Below are positions 34,604 to 43,171 of a stretch of 64,000 nt of DNA, piece by piece. Source of the DNA: Gordonia heveisoli (GTDB lineage Bacteria; Actinomycetota; Actinomycetes; Mycobacteriales; Mycobacteriaceae); contig NZ_JASXSH010000006.1 of assembly GCF_030315745.1 (NCBI RefSeq), positions 62,001 through 126,000 of the forward strand. Reading direction: 5' to 3'. Made by a program: the position numbers and the translations under genes. The first letter of the stretch is position 1. Each line of letters begins with the position of its first letter. The notes beneath the pieces are model-generated. The model was given only the letters and a program-made list of their open reading frames with translations. It had not been told where the DNA came from and ran no database searches.

Positions 34604-35071
34604 TCAGCCCGCGGCGACCTGTTCGGCCTCGATGACGGCGACGACGGTGCCCGCCCATTCTTCGGCCTGCGCCGTCGGCTTGATGCTCGACGAGCCGTCG
34701 TGGCGGCCGTGTTCGCCGACCTGAACCGCGCCGCGCTTGGTCAGCATTTCGGCGATGATCTCACCGCCACGGTTGAAGGTGTCGTCGTAGACGGTGTCGC
34801 CGAGTCCGAAGACGGCGAACCGCAGGCCGTCGAGATCGGGCTCCACGCTGTCGAGTTCTTCCGCGAAAGGCGCAGCACCGGTCGGCAATTCGCCTTCACC
34901 GTAGGTTGCACAGACGACGATCAGGAAGTCGTCGGCGCTGAGGTCCTCGACTGCGAACTCGCTCATGTCGTAGACCGAGGGATCGTGGTCGGCGGGGAGG
35001 ACGTCGGCGATCGCGTCGGCGACGAGCTCGGAGGTGCCGGTTTCAGTGCCGTACAGAATAACGACCGACAA
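34604..35071 (-). CDS. Flavodoxin-like protein (MioC type)
   Basis: A 155-residue FMN-binding electron carrier. The FMN phosphate loop is YGTETGTSE, the second loop CATYGEGELPTGA and the third FAVFGLGDTVYDDTFNRGG. The start is TTG at 35071: GGAG stands seven bases upstream and the protein then begins at the first strand; the ATG at 35149 gives an unlikely 26-residue extension. Its redox partner is not in the window neighbourhood. Confidence 0.84.
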   Translation of the reverse strand: MSVVILYGTETGTSELVADAIADVLPADHDPSVYDMSEFAVEDLSADDFLIVVCATYGEGELPTGAAPFAEELDSVEPDLDGLRFAVFGLGDTVYDDTFNRGGEIIAEMLTKRGAVQVGEHGRHDGSSSIKPTAQAEEWAGTVVAVIEAEQVAAG

Positions 35072-35190
35072 GGTGGGGCTCCTTTCGATGAAGCGTGATA
35101 AGGCCCTGAACATGCAGTGGTCAGAGATCAGGGGCGAGGGTACCCTCACCCTGCCCTACGAGGGCAAATCCGGTCCAGGGGACAAAGTCC

Positions 35191-35218
35191 TTGCAAAATT
35201 ACTTGCATGTCCTACTAT
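35191..35218 (+). promoter_or_regulatory. Promoter of the valine-catabolism operon with TTGCA repeats
   Basis: TTGCAA (35191) and TACTAT (35213) are 16 bases apart, a good sigma-70-type promoter for mmsA. TTGCA recurs at 35203 and TTGCAA again near 35249, so the repeats may be an operator, possibly for the MarR or TetR regulator downstream of mmsB. Confidence 0.45.
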
Positions 35219-35266
35219 TGGGTGACACAAGCCATAGTCCCCGATCCGATTGCAAGGTGATCTCCC

Positions 35267-36802
35267 GTGTCCGCAGACGTTTCCGTCCCGTCGATCCCGC
35301 ACTACCTCAACGGCAAGCGCGTGCCTGCCGAGGGCGGTCGATTCGCCGACGTGTTCAACCCGAGCACCGGTGCTGTGCAGTCGAGGGTGCCGCTGGCCAC
35401 GACCGATGAGGTCGCGGCGGCCGTCGAGACGGCCAAGGCCGCGCAGGTGGAGTGGGCGGCGTGGAATCCGCAGCGCCGCGCCCGCGTGCTGATGCGTTTC
35501 GTCGACCTGGTCAATAAGAATGCCGACGAACTGGCCACCATGCTCTCGCTGGAGCACGGCAAGACCCATCCCGACGCGCTCGGCGACATCCAGCGTGGCC
35601 TGGAGGTGATCGAGTTCGCGATCGGCATCCCGCACCTGATCAAGGGTGAGTTCACCGAGGGCGCCGGTAGTGGCATCGATGTCCACTCGATCCGCCAGCC
35701 GCTCGGCGTCGTCGCCGGTATCACCCCGTTCAACTTCCCGGCGATGATCCCGCTGTGGAAAGCCGGCCCCGCGCTGGCCTGTGGCAACGCTTTCATCCTC
35801 AAGCCGTCCGAGCGCGATCCGTCCGTCCCGGTGCGCCTGGCCGAACTGTTCACCGAGGCGGGTCTGCCCGACGGTGTCTTCCAGGTGGTACACGGCGACA
35901 AGGAGTCGGTCGACGCCCTGCTCGACCACCCCGACGTCAAGGCGCTCGGCTTCGTCGGCAGCTCCGACATCGCGCAGTACATCTATGAGAACTCGGCGAA
36001 GAACAGCAAGCGCGCACAGTGCTTCGGTGGTGCCAAGAACCACATGATCATCATGCCCGACGCCAACCTGGACCAGGTCGTCGATGCCCTGATCGGCGCG
36101 GGCTACGGCAGCGCCGGTGAGCGCTGCATGGCCATCAGCGTCGCGGTGCCGGTCGGCGAGCAGACCGCGGATCGGTTGCGCGCCAAGCTGATCGATCGGG
36201 TCAACGCCTTGCGCGTCGGCCACAGCCTGGACCCGAAGGCCGACTATGGGCCACTGGTCACCGCCGCCGCCCTCGATCGTGTCCGTGGCTACATCGCCAA
36301 GGGCGTCGAGGAAGGTGCCGAGCTGGTCATCGACGGCCGCGAGCGTGGCGCCAACGAGCAGACCTTCGGCGACGAGGACATCTCGGGTGGCTTCTACCTC
36401 GGCCCCACCCTGTTCGACCATGTCACCAAGGACATGACCGTCTACATCGACGAGATCTTCGGTCCGGTGCTCCAGATCGTGCGTGCCCACGACTACGAGG
36501 AGGCCCTCGCGCTCGCCTCCGATCACCAGTACGGCAACGGCGTCGCCATCTTCACCCAGGACGGCGATGCTGCCCGTGACTTCACCGCCCGCGTCGAGGT
36601 CGGCATGGTCGGCGTGAACGTCCCGATCCCGGTTCCGGTGGCCTACTACACCTTTGGTGGCTGGAAGCGGTCCGGCTTCGGCGATCTCAACCAGCACGGT
36701 CCGGCGTCGATCAACTTCTACACCAAGACCAAGACGGTCACCACGCGCTGGCCGTCGGGTATCAAGGATGGCGCCGAGTTCGTCATCCCGACGATGAACT
36801 GA
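35267..36802 (+). CDS. mmsA: Methylmalonate-semialdehyde dehydrogenase (CoA-acylating)
   Basis: A 511-residue aldehyde dehydrogenase turning methylmalonate semialdehyde into propionyl-CoA, the end of valine breakdown. Markers are ITPFNFPAMIPLWKAGPALACGN, LGFVGSSDIAQYIYE, the catalytic cysteine in GSAGERCMAISVAV, and NGVAIFTQDGDAAR. GTG start. It leads an operon with the acyl-CoA dehydrogenase and mmsB, spaced by 19 and 42 bases. Confidence 0.94.
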   Translation: MSADVSVPSIPHYLNGKRVPAEGGRFADVFNPSTGAVQSRVPLATTDEVAAAVETAKAAQVEWAAWNPQRRARVLMRFVDLVNKNADELATMLSLEHGKTHPDALGDIQRGLEVIEFAIGIPHLIKGEFTEGAGSGIDVHSIRQPLGVVAGITPFNFPAMIPLWKAGPALACGNAFILKPSERDPSVPVRLAELFTEAGLPDGVFQVVHGDKESVDALLDHPDVKALGFVGSSDIAQYIYENSAKNSKRAQCFGGAKNHMIIMPDANLDQVVDALIGAGYGSAGERCMAISVAVPVGEQTADRLRAKLIDRVNALRVGHSLDPKADYGPLVTAAALDRVRGYIAKGVEEGAELVIDGRERGANEQTFGDEDISGGFYLGPTLFDHVTKDMTVYIDEIFGPVLQIVRAHDYEEALALASDHQYGNGVAIFTQDGDAARDFTARVEVGMVGVNVPIPVPVAYYTFGGWKRSGFGDLNQHGPASINFYTKTKTVTTRWPSGIKDGAEFVIPTMN

Positions 36803-36821
36803 TCGGCGGTCGAGACACACC

Positions 36822-37994
36822 ATGACGACGTTTGCCGGTATCGATGCCGGATTGGATGCCGACGAGCGGGTGATCGTGGAGACGGCGGCGGCCTTCGCCG
36901 CCAAACGGCTCGCCCCCTTCGCGCTGGAATGGGATGAGTCCAACCACTTTCCGGTTGCCGAGCTGCGCGAGGCCGCGCAGCTCGGCATGGGTGCGATCTA
37001 CTGCTCCGAGGATGTGGGCGGTAGCGGGCTGCGCCGGTTGGACGGGGTGCGCATCTTCGCCCAGCTGGCCTACGCCGACCCGGCGGTCGCCTCCTTCCTC
37101 TCCATTCACAACATGTGTGCCTGGATGGTCGACGCCTACGGCACCGACGAGCAGCGGGCGCACTGGGTGCCGCGGCTGGCCGCCTTCGACACGATCGCCA
37201 GCTATTGCCTCACCGAGCCGGGCGCCGGTTCGGATGCGGCCGCACTGGCGACGCGGGCCGAACGCGTCGGCGACGACTATGTCCTCACCGGCGTCAAACA
37301 GTTCATCTCCGGTGCGGGATCGTCGGATCTGTACGTGATCATGGCGCGCACCGGTGGCGCCGGCCCGAAGGGTATCTCCACCTTCCTGGTCGAAAAGGAC
37401 CTTCCGGGACTGAGTTTCGGGGCGCAGGAGCACAAGATGGGCTGGCATGCGCAGCCCACCGCGCAGGTCATTCTCGACGAGGTTCGGGTGCCGGCCACGG
37501 CGCTGCTGGGCGGCGAGGAGGGCCTCGGCTTCGGTATCGCGATGAACGGGCTCAACGGCGGGCGGCTGAACATCGCGGCGTCGTCGCTGGGTGGTGCGCA
37601 GGCGGCTTTCGAGAAGGCGGCGAAGTATGTGGCCTCGCGGCGTGCCTTCGGGGCCGCCCTGGTCGACGAACCGACCATCCGGTTCACACTGGCCGAAATG
37701 GCCACCGCATTGCAGACCAGCAAGCTGATGCTCGAATATGCGGCGACGGCGCTCGACAACGATGCACCCGACAAGGTCGACCAGTGCGCGATGGCCAAAC
37801 GCTACGTCACCGACAGTTGTTTCACCGTCGCCGATCAGGCGCTGCAGTTGCATGGCGGCTACGGGTATCTGAGCGAGTACGGAATCGAGAAAATCGTCCG
37901 CGATCTCCGAGTGCACCGCATCCTGGAGGGGACGAACGAGATCATGCGCGTGGTACTCGGCCGGTCCATTGCCAGCCGCTTCCGCGAATCATGA
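36822..37994 (+). CDS. Acyl-CoA dehydrogenase, probable isobutyryl-CoA dehydrogenase
   Basis: A 390-residue FAD flavoprotein. FAD/substrate segments are YCLTEPGAGSDAAAL, VKQFISGAGSSDLYVIMART, and the ACAD base-glutamate region RVHRILEGTNEIMRVVLGR. FLSIHNMCAWMVDAYGT near 90 is typical of the ACAD8-like group. Between mmsA and mmsB it fits the isobutyryl-CoA to methacrylyl-CoA step of valine catabolism. Confidence 0.9.
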   Translation: MTTFAGIDAGLDADERVIVETAAAFAAKRLAPFALEWDESNHFPVAELREAAQLGMGAIYCSEDVGGSGLRRLDGVRIFAQLAYADPAVASFLSIHNMCAWMVDAYGTDEQRAHWVPRLAAFDTIASYCLTEPGAGSDAAALATRAERVGDDYVLTGVKQFISGAGSSDLYVIMARTGGAGPKGISTFLVEKDLPGLSFGAQEHKMGWHAQPTAQVILDEVRVPATALLGGEEGLGFGIAMNGLNGGRLNIAASSLGGAQAAFEKAAKYVASRRAFGAALVDEPTIRFTLAEMATALQTSKLMLEYAATALDNDAPDKVDQCAMAKRYVTDSCFTVADQALQLHGGYGYLSEYGIEKIVRDLRVHRILEGTNEIMRVVLGRSIASRFRES

Positions 37995-38036
37995 ACCGCC
38001 ACAACAACTAGAGACTGAGAAACAGGAGTATCGACA

Positions 38037-38906
38037 ATGACGACGATCGCCTTTCTGGGACTGGGCAACATGGGCGGTCCGATGGCCGCGAACCTGGTCA
38101 AGGCCGGACACACCGTGAACGGCTTCGACCCGGTCCCCGAGGCGGTTGCCACGGCCCAGGCCAACGGCATCACCACCTTTCCGGCCGCGGTCGAAGCGGT
38201 GGCCACGGCTGAGGTCGTGATCACCATGCTGCCCAGCGGCAAGATCGTGAAGGGTCTCTACGCCGACATCCTGCCCGCCACCCCGACGGGAGCCCTGTTC
38301 ATCGACAGCTCCACGATCTCGGTCGCCGATGCCCGCGATATCCATCGGCTGGCCAACGAAGCGGGGTTCGCGCAGATCGACGCACCCGTCTCCGGCGGGG
38401 TGAAGGGTGCGACCGCCGGCACCCTGGCCTTCATGGTCGGCGGTGAGGATGAAGCCTTCACGCTGGCGCGCGGAACGCTGGAACCGATGGCGGGCAAAAT
38501 CATCCACTGTGGTGCCGCCGGTGCCGGGCAGGCCGCGAAGGTCTGCAACAACATGGTGCTCGCCGTGCAGCAGATCGCGGTCGGCGAGGCCTTCGTACTG
38601 GCCGAGAAGCTGGGTCTCTCCGACCAGGCGCTGTTCGACGTCATCACCGGCGCGACCGGCAATTGCTGGGCCGTGCAGACCAATTGCCCGGTCCCCGGCC
38701 CGGTACCGACCTCCCCGGCGAACAACGACTACAAGCCGGGCTTCGCCACCGGGCTGATGAACAAGGACCTCGGTCTGGCGATGGATGCAGTCGCCGACAC
38801 CGGTGCCCGCGCACCGCTGGGCACCCACGCCGCCCAGCTGTACCGCAGCTTCGCCGAGCAGCATTCCGACCTGGACTTCAGCGCGATCATCACCTCGCTG
38901 CACTAG
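38037..38906 (+). CDS. mmsB: 3-hydroxyisobutyrate dehydrogenase
   Basis: NAD-dependent oxidoreductase of 289 residues. The dinucleotide fold opens with FLGLGNMGGPMAANLVKAGH, the substrate loop is DAPVSGGVKGATAGTLAFMVGG and the catalytic lysine lies in AGQAAKVCNNMVLA. It supplies methylmalonate semialdehyde to MmsA. No enoyl-CoA hydratase or hydroxyisobutyryl-CoA hydrolase is in the operon, so these steps must be encoded elsewhere. Confidence 0.94.
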   Translation: MTTIAFLGLGNMGGPMAANLVKAGHTVNGFDPVPEAVATAQANGITTFPAAVEAVATAEVVITMLPSGKIVKGLYADILPATPTGALFIDSSTISVADARDIHRLANEAGFAQIDAPVSGGVKGATAGTLAFMVGGEDEAFTLARGTLEPMAGKIIHCGAAGAGQAAKVCNNMVLAVQQIAVGEAFVLAEKLGLSDQALFDVITGATGNCWAVQTNCPVPGPVPTSPANNDYKPGFATGLMNKDLGLAMDAVADTGARAPLGTHAAQLYRSFAEQHSDLDFSAIITSLH

Positions 38907-38921
38907 GCGCCGGTTCTCTCG

Positions 38922-38968
38922 ATCACGGTGGCTTTTCTCCCGAAAACCGGGAGAGGAGCCACCGTGAT
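38922..38968. terminator. Strong bidirectional terminator after mmsB
   Basis: A 21-base-pair near-perfect stem (38922-38942 with 38948-38968, two G-U pairs) with loop AAAAC, between convergent mmsB and marR-type genes. Confidence 0.85.
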
Positions 38969-38979
38969 TGGTTTCGTCC

Positions 38980-39483
38980 TCAGAAATCCCCGGCGTGCTG
39001 GCGCAGTGACTGGATGGCGTCTACGAGACCGGTGATCTGCGCCCCGCTCATCCCGACGTCGGCGAAGACCTCGTTGTTGAGGGTGGTGGTGGCGTCTTCG
39101 ACGGTCGACCGCCCCAGATCGGTGAGTTCGACGAGCGTCGTGCGGCCGTCGGTGGGGTGGGGGACCCGGCGTACCAGGCCGTTCTCCTCGAGACGCCGAA
39201 TGGCGTGGGTGACGCTGGTGACGTGAACCTGCAGGCGGTCGCTGGCCTTGGTGATCGGCAGCCCGCCCTGCCGCGAAAACGCCAGTAGTCGTAGGAGTTC
39301 GAAGCGCGAGAAGCTCAGATCATAGGGCCGCAATGCCGCTTCGACCCGGGCGAGCAGGATCTGATGTGCTCGCATCACCGAGGTGACGGCGACCATGCCC
39401 TCGGCGACATCACCCCATCCGGCTCGGGACCAGTTGTCCCGGGCTTCGTCGATGGGGTCGAAACTCATACTGCGGCCGGCCAT
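38980..39483 (-). CDS. MarR-family transcriptional regulator
   Basis: A 167-residue winged-helix protein. The DNA-binding part is LSFSRFELLRLLAFSRQGGLPITKASDRLQVHVTSVTHAIRRLEENGLVRRVPHPTDGRTTLVELT, the last portion being the wing. It lies directly after another regulator gene (nine-base gap) and convergent with mmsB; control of the mms operon is an inference. Confidence 0.88.
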   Translation of the reverse strand: MAGRSMSFDPIDEARDNWSRAGWGDVAEGMVAVTSVMRAHQILLARVEAALRPYDLSFSRFELLRLLAFSRQGGLPITKASDRLQVHVTSVTHAIRRLEENGLVRRVPHPTDGRTTLVELTDLGRSTVEDATTTLNNEVFADVGMSGAQITGLVDAIQSLRQHAGDF

Positions 39484-39492
39484 GAAATCACC

Positions 39493-40077
39493 CTAATCGG
39501 ACTGGTCGGCCGATGGTGGCGTGGCGCGCCAGCCGTCGATGACCGCCATCGCGGCGGCGACCGGGTCGGCGCCGGTGGGGAAGTGGTTGGCGAGCAGCAG
39601 CATTGCCATACCGTGGACCTGGGCCCACAGCGATGCTACGACGGTGTCGACGTCTGCGGGGCGGAAGAATCCGGCCTCGATGGCCTGCCGTACGCCGTCG
39701 CGCAGCGGGGCGATGGCGCGTGCGGCGGCGGCCTGGGATTCGGGTGTGGGTTCGACGTTGGACAGTGCGTCGGTGAACATCAGCTCGTAGAGACGTGGAT
39801 GTTCCAGTGCCCAGGCCACATACGCGGTGCCGAGCGCGGTGAGGTCGTCCCCGCCGGCCTGTTGCGCGGCGAAGGAATCGAAGGCGTGCACGAGGACCGC
39901 GCGGACCAGTCCCTCCTTGTTGCCGAAAAGGGAGTACACGGCGGTCGTCGATGTGGCGGCCGCATGGGCGATCTCCCGGACCGACAGCACCCCGACGCCC
40001 CGGCTCTCGACGGCCGCCACCGCTTCGGCGAGCAGCCTGGCGCGGAGCTCGTCGTTGTGCACCTTGGGTCTTGCCAC
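39493..40077 (-). CDS. TetR-family transcriptional regulator
   Basis: A 194-residue repressor. HTH: AVESRGVGVLSVREIAHAAATSTTAVYSLFGNKEGLV near the N-terminus, with a TetR_C_13-like C-terminal ligand domain (YELMFTDALSN). GTG at 40077 gives the usual short ARPKVHNDE start; the upstream ATG would run through the operator region. Divergent from the DUF4188-type gene, with a 13-base palindrome between them that is its likely site. Confidence 0.86.
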   Translation of the reverse strand: MARPKVHNDELRARLLAEAVAAVESRGVGVLSVREIAHAAATSTTAVYSLFGNKEGLVRAVLVHAFDSFAAQQAGGDDLTALGTAYVAWALEHPRLYELMFTDALSNVEPTPESQAAAARAIAPLRDGVRQAIEAGFFRPADVDTVVASLWAQVHGMAMLLLANHFPTGADPVAAAMAVIDGWRATPPSADQSD

Positions 40078-40105
40078 ATCGCCGATTGTTTCATAACATC
40101 GTTCT

Positions 40106-40118
40106 GTAACGCCGTTAC
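40106..40118. promoter_or_regulatory. Palindromic operator between tetR and the DUF4188-type gene
   Basis: GTAACGCCGTTAC is a perfect palindrome with a one-base centre, followed upstream by AACATCGTT (40096-40104), a second, shorter dyad. Position in the divergent gap suggests autoregulation and control of the small gene. Confidence 0.5.
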
Positions 40119-40140
40119 TAAACAAACCCTGAGGTCAGCG

Positions 40141-40626
40141 ATGTCGAAAGCTATTGCCGCCCGCTTCACGAATCAGACGCCACCGCCGGGCACCGCGATG
40201 TTCCTCATCGGGATGCGCGTCACCCGGCCGTGGCGGTTGGGGGCCTGGCTGGCCGTATTCCTGGCGATGCCCCGGATGCTCTGGCATCTCCACAGGCATC
40301 CGGATGCGGGCATGCTCTCCGGTCACCTGTACGTCGGTCGCTCGCTGATGCTGGTGTCCTACTGGCGGTCCGCCGACGACATCCAACGATTCGCCGCAGC
40401 CGGCGACGCCCCGCATCTCGCGGTGTGGCGCAGATTCACCGGTCGGTACGCCGGAACCGGATCCGTGGGCATCTGGCACGAGACCTATGTCATCGGCGAG
40501 CACGAGAGTGTCAGTAGCGGGATGTCACCGTGGGGACTGACCGAGGCGGTCGGATGGCGGCTGGTCGGCGCAGGCACTCAGACGGCGGGGACCCGGCTGC
40601 GGGCGTCGGCGGCCGAAGCGCGCTGA
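40141..40626 (+). CDS. DUF4188-like small protein (monooxygenase/dehydratase-like fold)
   Basis: A 161-residue protein. FLIGMRVTRPWRLGAWLAVFLAMPRMLWHL, then GHLYVGRSLMLVSYWRSADDIQRFA and FTGRYAGTGSVGIWHETYVI follow the ferredoxin-like pattern of DUF4188/phenylacetaldoxime-dehydratase-related proteins. Catalysis is unproven. It is probably the target of the divergent TetR. Confidence 0.68.
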   Translation: MSKAIAARFTNQTPPPGTAMFLIGMRVTRPWRLGAWLAVFLAMPRMLWHLHRHPDAGMLSGHLYVGRSLMLVSYWRSADDIQRFAAAGDAPHLAVWRRFTGRYAGTGSVGIWHETYVIGEHESVSSGMSPWGLTEAVGWRLVGAGTQTAGTRLRASAAEAR

Positions 40627-40634
40627 TCCGGTGG

Positions 40635-41276
40635 TCAGCGGTTGTCGCGCAGGAGGCTGTCGATGGCCCCGACGATCGTGTCGACCAGGTCGCCTGCGGT
40701 GTGCTCGGTGAGTTCGCCGCGTTGCTCGTCGCCGCGCATCATGATCGCCGATTCGACGAGCCGGAACGGCAACAGCTTGCGCTTGTCGTCGGGATCGCCG
40801 AGTGCGGCAGCCGCCAGGGATGCGTAGATCTCTGCCAATTCGATTCGTGCCGTGCGGAATTCGGCGAAGGACTCCTGGTGGACCTCGGGTAGGAGGTAAA
40901 GCGCGCCGAGGTTCCATTGGCTCTCAGCGAGTTGGGTGACATCTGATCGGGCGAGATCGAGGAGCCGGTCGCGTGCGGGCCGGTCGTCGGCGAGCAGGCT
41001 ACGCGCCAAGTCGAGCGGGGCGGCGACGGTCGTATCCAGGAGTGCGACGAGGATGTCGTCCTTGGTGGCGAAGTAGTGGTAGATCGACGCCTGCCGGATG
41101 CCCACCGCATCGGCGATGGTGCGCGTAGAGGTGGCGGTGAAACCCTGCCGGGTGAATAGTTCGGCGGCGGCGTCGAGGATCTCGTCGCGGGCGCTGGCGG
41201 CATCGCGTTTGGGTTTGACGAGGCGTGGCCGCCCGGGGCCGGAGGGGGCCCGGCGGGCGCCGGATCGGGTGGTCAT
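40635..41276 (-). CDS. TetR-family regulator, AmtR-like by context
   Basis: A 213-residue repressor with HTH AAELFTRQGFTATSTRTIADAVGIRQASIYHYFATKDDIL after an Arg/Lys/Pro-rich N-terminal tail. It is divergent from an operon for a permease, two urea-carboxylase-associated proteins and allophanate hydrolase. In Mycobacterium smegmatis the TetR protein AmtR controls an equivalent operon, so this is likely its counterpart. Two matching dyads lie in the intergenic region. Ligand unknown. Confidence 0.8.
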   Translation of the reverse strand: MTTRSGARRAPSGPGRPRLVKPKRDAASARDEILDAAAELFTRQGFTATSTRTIADAVGIRQASIYHYFATKDDILVALLDTTVAAPLDLARSLLADDRPARDRLLDLARSDVTQLAESQWNLGALYLLPEVHQESFAEFRTARIELAEIYASLAAAALGDPDDKRKLLPFRLVESAIMMRGDEQRGELTEHTAGDLVDTIVGAIDSLLRDNR

Positions 41277-41458
41277 GCGAGTCCTTCTTCATCGAAGTTC
41301 TGCTGAGTGGTGTGCTGCGAGTGTATCCCCGATTGCGGATAGTTGTTGTGTGGCAACACTCCTCGCGACCGCCCTGACAAGGGGGTGATCGACGGCGACG
41401 GCCCCCGACCAGCCTTCGGTAACACAGCCGTAGCACGCGTTTGCGGTCCGGAAACAAA

Positions 41459-41474
41459 TCTGTCATTCGACAGA
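41459..41474. promoter_or_regulatory. TetR operator 1 of the nitrogen operon
   Basis: TCTGTCATTCGACAGA has perfect six-base arms around four bases. It lies 94 bases before the permease start. Confidence 0.6.
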
Positions 41475-41490
41475 AATCGCGAGACGGTTA

Positions 41491-41506
41491 TCTATCGAGC
41501 GACAGG
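41491..41506. promoter_or_regulatory. TetR operator 2 of the nitrogen operon
   Basis: TCTATCGAGCGACAGG is a close copy of operator 1 (two arm changes), 32 bases on, which is three helical turns, so two dimers could bind the same face of the DNA. Confidence 0.5.
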
Positions 41507-41552
41507 TAAACCGCTCAACGGGGAGCCCCCACCGAGTTAGGAATCACCAACG

Positions 41553-43124
41553 ATGACCTCAACCGATTCTCGTCCCGCGACGAGCCCGGCCGCATCCACC
41601 GACGAGCCGACACCGACCACCGGACATGACGCCGACGACCTCTCCGCCTTCGGCTACGACCAGCAGTTACACCGATCGCTGGGCAAGTTCGCCTCCTTCG
41701 CGGCCGGCTTCTCCTTCGTCTCGATCCTGACGACGATCTTCCAGCTCTTCGGTCTGGGTTTCGGCTTCGGCGGTCCGGCCTTCTTCTGGACCTGGCCCAT
41801 CGTCTACGCAGGCCAGTTTCTGGTTGCATTGTGTTTCGCCGAGATCGCCGCGCGCTACCCGATCTCGGGTGCTATCTACCAGTGGTCACGACGTCTCGGC
41901 GGTGAGGTCATCGGCTGGTTCGGCGGCTGGTTCATGATGATCGCCCAGATCGTGACCGCCGCCGCGGCGGCCATTGCACTGCAGGTCGTGCTGCCGTCGG
42001 TGTGGTCGGGCTTCCAGATCATCGGCGACGATCCGACCCTGACCTCCACCAGCGGTGCCGCCAACGCGGTGCTGCTCGGCTCGATCCTGCTCGTCGTGGT
42101 GACCGCCATCAACTGTGTCGGGGTGTCATGGATGAGCCGCGTCAACAACATCGGCGTCTGCTGCGAACTCGTCGGCGTCGTCGCGGTGGTGCTGGCCCTG
42201 TTCACCCACGCCAAGCGAGGTCCCGACGTCGTCTTCGACACCGGAATCCCCGGGCAGCAGCCGGGCTACATCTGGGCTTTCATCGTCTCGGGCCTGATGG
42301 CCGCCTATGTGATGGTCGGCTTCGGTTCGGCAGGCGAACTCGCCGAGGAGACCCGCAATCCGCGTCGCGTCGCCCCGCGCACCATCCGCCTGGCACTGAC
42401 CGTCTCGGCGATCGGCGGTGGTCTCATGCTGCTCGGCGCGTTGATGGCGGCCCCGACGCTGGATGAACAGCTCGCGACCGGCGGTCTGCCCTACGTGCTC
42501 GACTCGGTGCTGGGCAGCTTCTGGGGCAAGGTGCTGCTCTGCGACGTCGCGGTGGCGATCCTCATCTGCACGCTCGCGATCCAGACCGCCTGCTCGCGGC
42601 TGATGTTCTCGATGGCGCGCGACGGCCGCCTGCCGTTCTCCAAGACGCTTGCACATGTCAACTCCCGCACCGGAACACCGATCGCGCCGGCCATCCTGAT
42701 CGGTGTGCTCTGCATCGCCATCCTGGTGGTCAACGTCGGCAACTCGGCGATCTTCGCAACCCTGGCCAGCGTCTGCATCATCCTGATCTATCTCGCCTAC
42801 CTGGCGGTCACCGGACCGATGCTCTACCGCCGCCTGCAGGGCTGGCCGCGGGGCGCGGCGAACGCGGTGACCACCGACGCCGAGGGCCGCAAGCTCTTCT
42901 CGCTGGGTCGCTTCGGATTCATCGTCAACCTGCTCGCGGTGATCTACGGCGCGCTGATGGTCGTCAATCTGTCCTGGCCGCGCGCCGAGGTCTTCGACCC
43001 CGCGGGTGAGATGCCGATCCTGCGCTGGGCCGGACCGATCTGCATCGTCGCGACCGTGGTCGTCGGCATCATCTGCTTCCCCCGCGGCAAAGAGCATCCG
43101 AAGCCGGTCACCGTCGGCGAATGA
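41553..43124 (+). CDS. APC-family permease of the urea/guanidine operon
   Basis: A 523-residue amino acid/polyamine/organocation transporter with about 12 helices after a 50-residue polar Thr/Pro/Asp head. APC marks are SILTTIFQLFGLGFGFGGPAFFWTWP in helix 1, GELAEETRNPRRVAPRTIR in the loop after helix 6, and SRLMFSMARDGRLPFSKTLAHVNSRTGTP. First gene of the operon; permeases of this group next to urea-carboxylase-associated proteins probably import urea, guanidine or related compounds. Confidence 0.9.
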   Translation: MTSTDSRPATSPAASTDEPTPTTGHDADDLSAFGYDQQLHRSLGKFASFAAGFSFVSILTTIFQLFGLGFGFGGPAFFWTWPIVYAGQFLVALCFAEIAARYPISGAIYQWSRRLGGEVIGWFGGWFMMIAQIVTAAAAAIALQVVLPSVWSGFQIIGDDPTLTSTSGAANAVLLGSILLVVVTAINCVGVSWMSRVNNIGVCCELVGVVAVVLALFTHAKRGPDVVFDTGIPGQQPGYIWAFIVSGLMAAYVMVGFGSAGELAEETRNPRRVAPRTIRLALTVSAIGGGLMLLGALMAAPTLDEQLATGGLPYVLDSVLGSFWGKVLLCDVAVAILICTLAIQTACSRLMFSMARDGRLPFSKTLAHVNSRTGTPIAPAILIGVLCIAILVVNVGNSAIFATLASVCIILIYLAYLAVTGPMLYRRLQGWPRGAANAVTTDAEGRKLFSLGRFGFIVNLLAVIYGALMVVNLSWPRAEVFDPAGEMPILRWAGPICIVATVVVGIICFPRGKEHPKPVTVGE

Positions 43125-43171
43125 CCGCCGACCGTCGGCACCGAACCACCCCCACCTCAAGGAGTTTCACG

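Noticed and set aside
39364..40626. A 420-residue plus-strand frame covering two regulator genes
   Set aside because: Only the last 161 residues from 40141 look like a protein; the rest is antisense to marR and tetR genes.
41277..41552. Guanidine-I (ykkC) riboswitch upstream of the permease operon
   Set aside because: The gene set made this worth looking for, but the conserved GGUCCGAGAG and GGAUAAAAGCCCGGGAGA-type elements are absent. The region holds TetR dyads instead.
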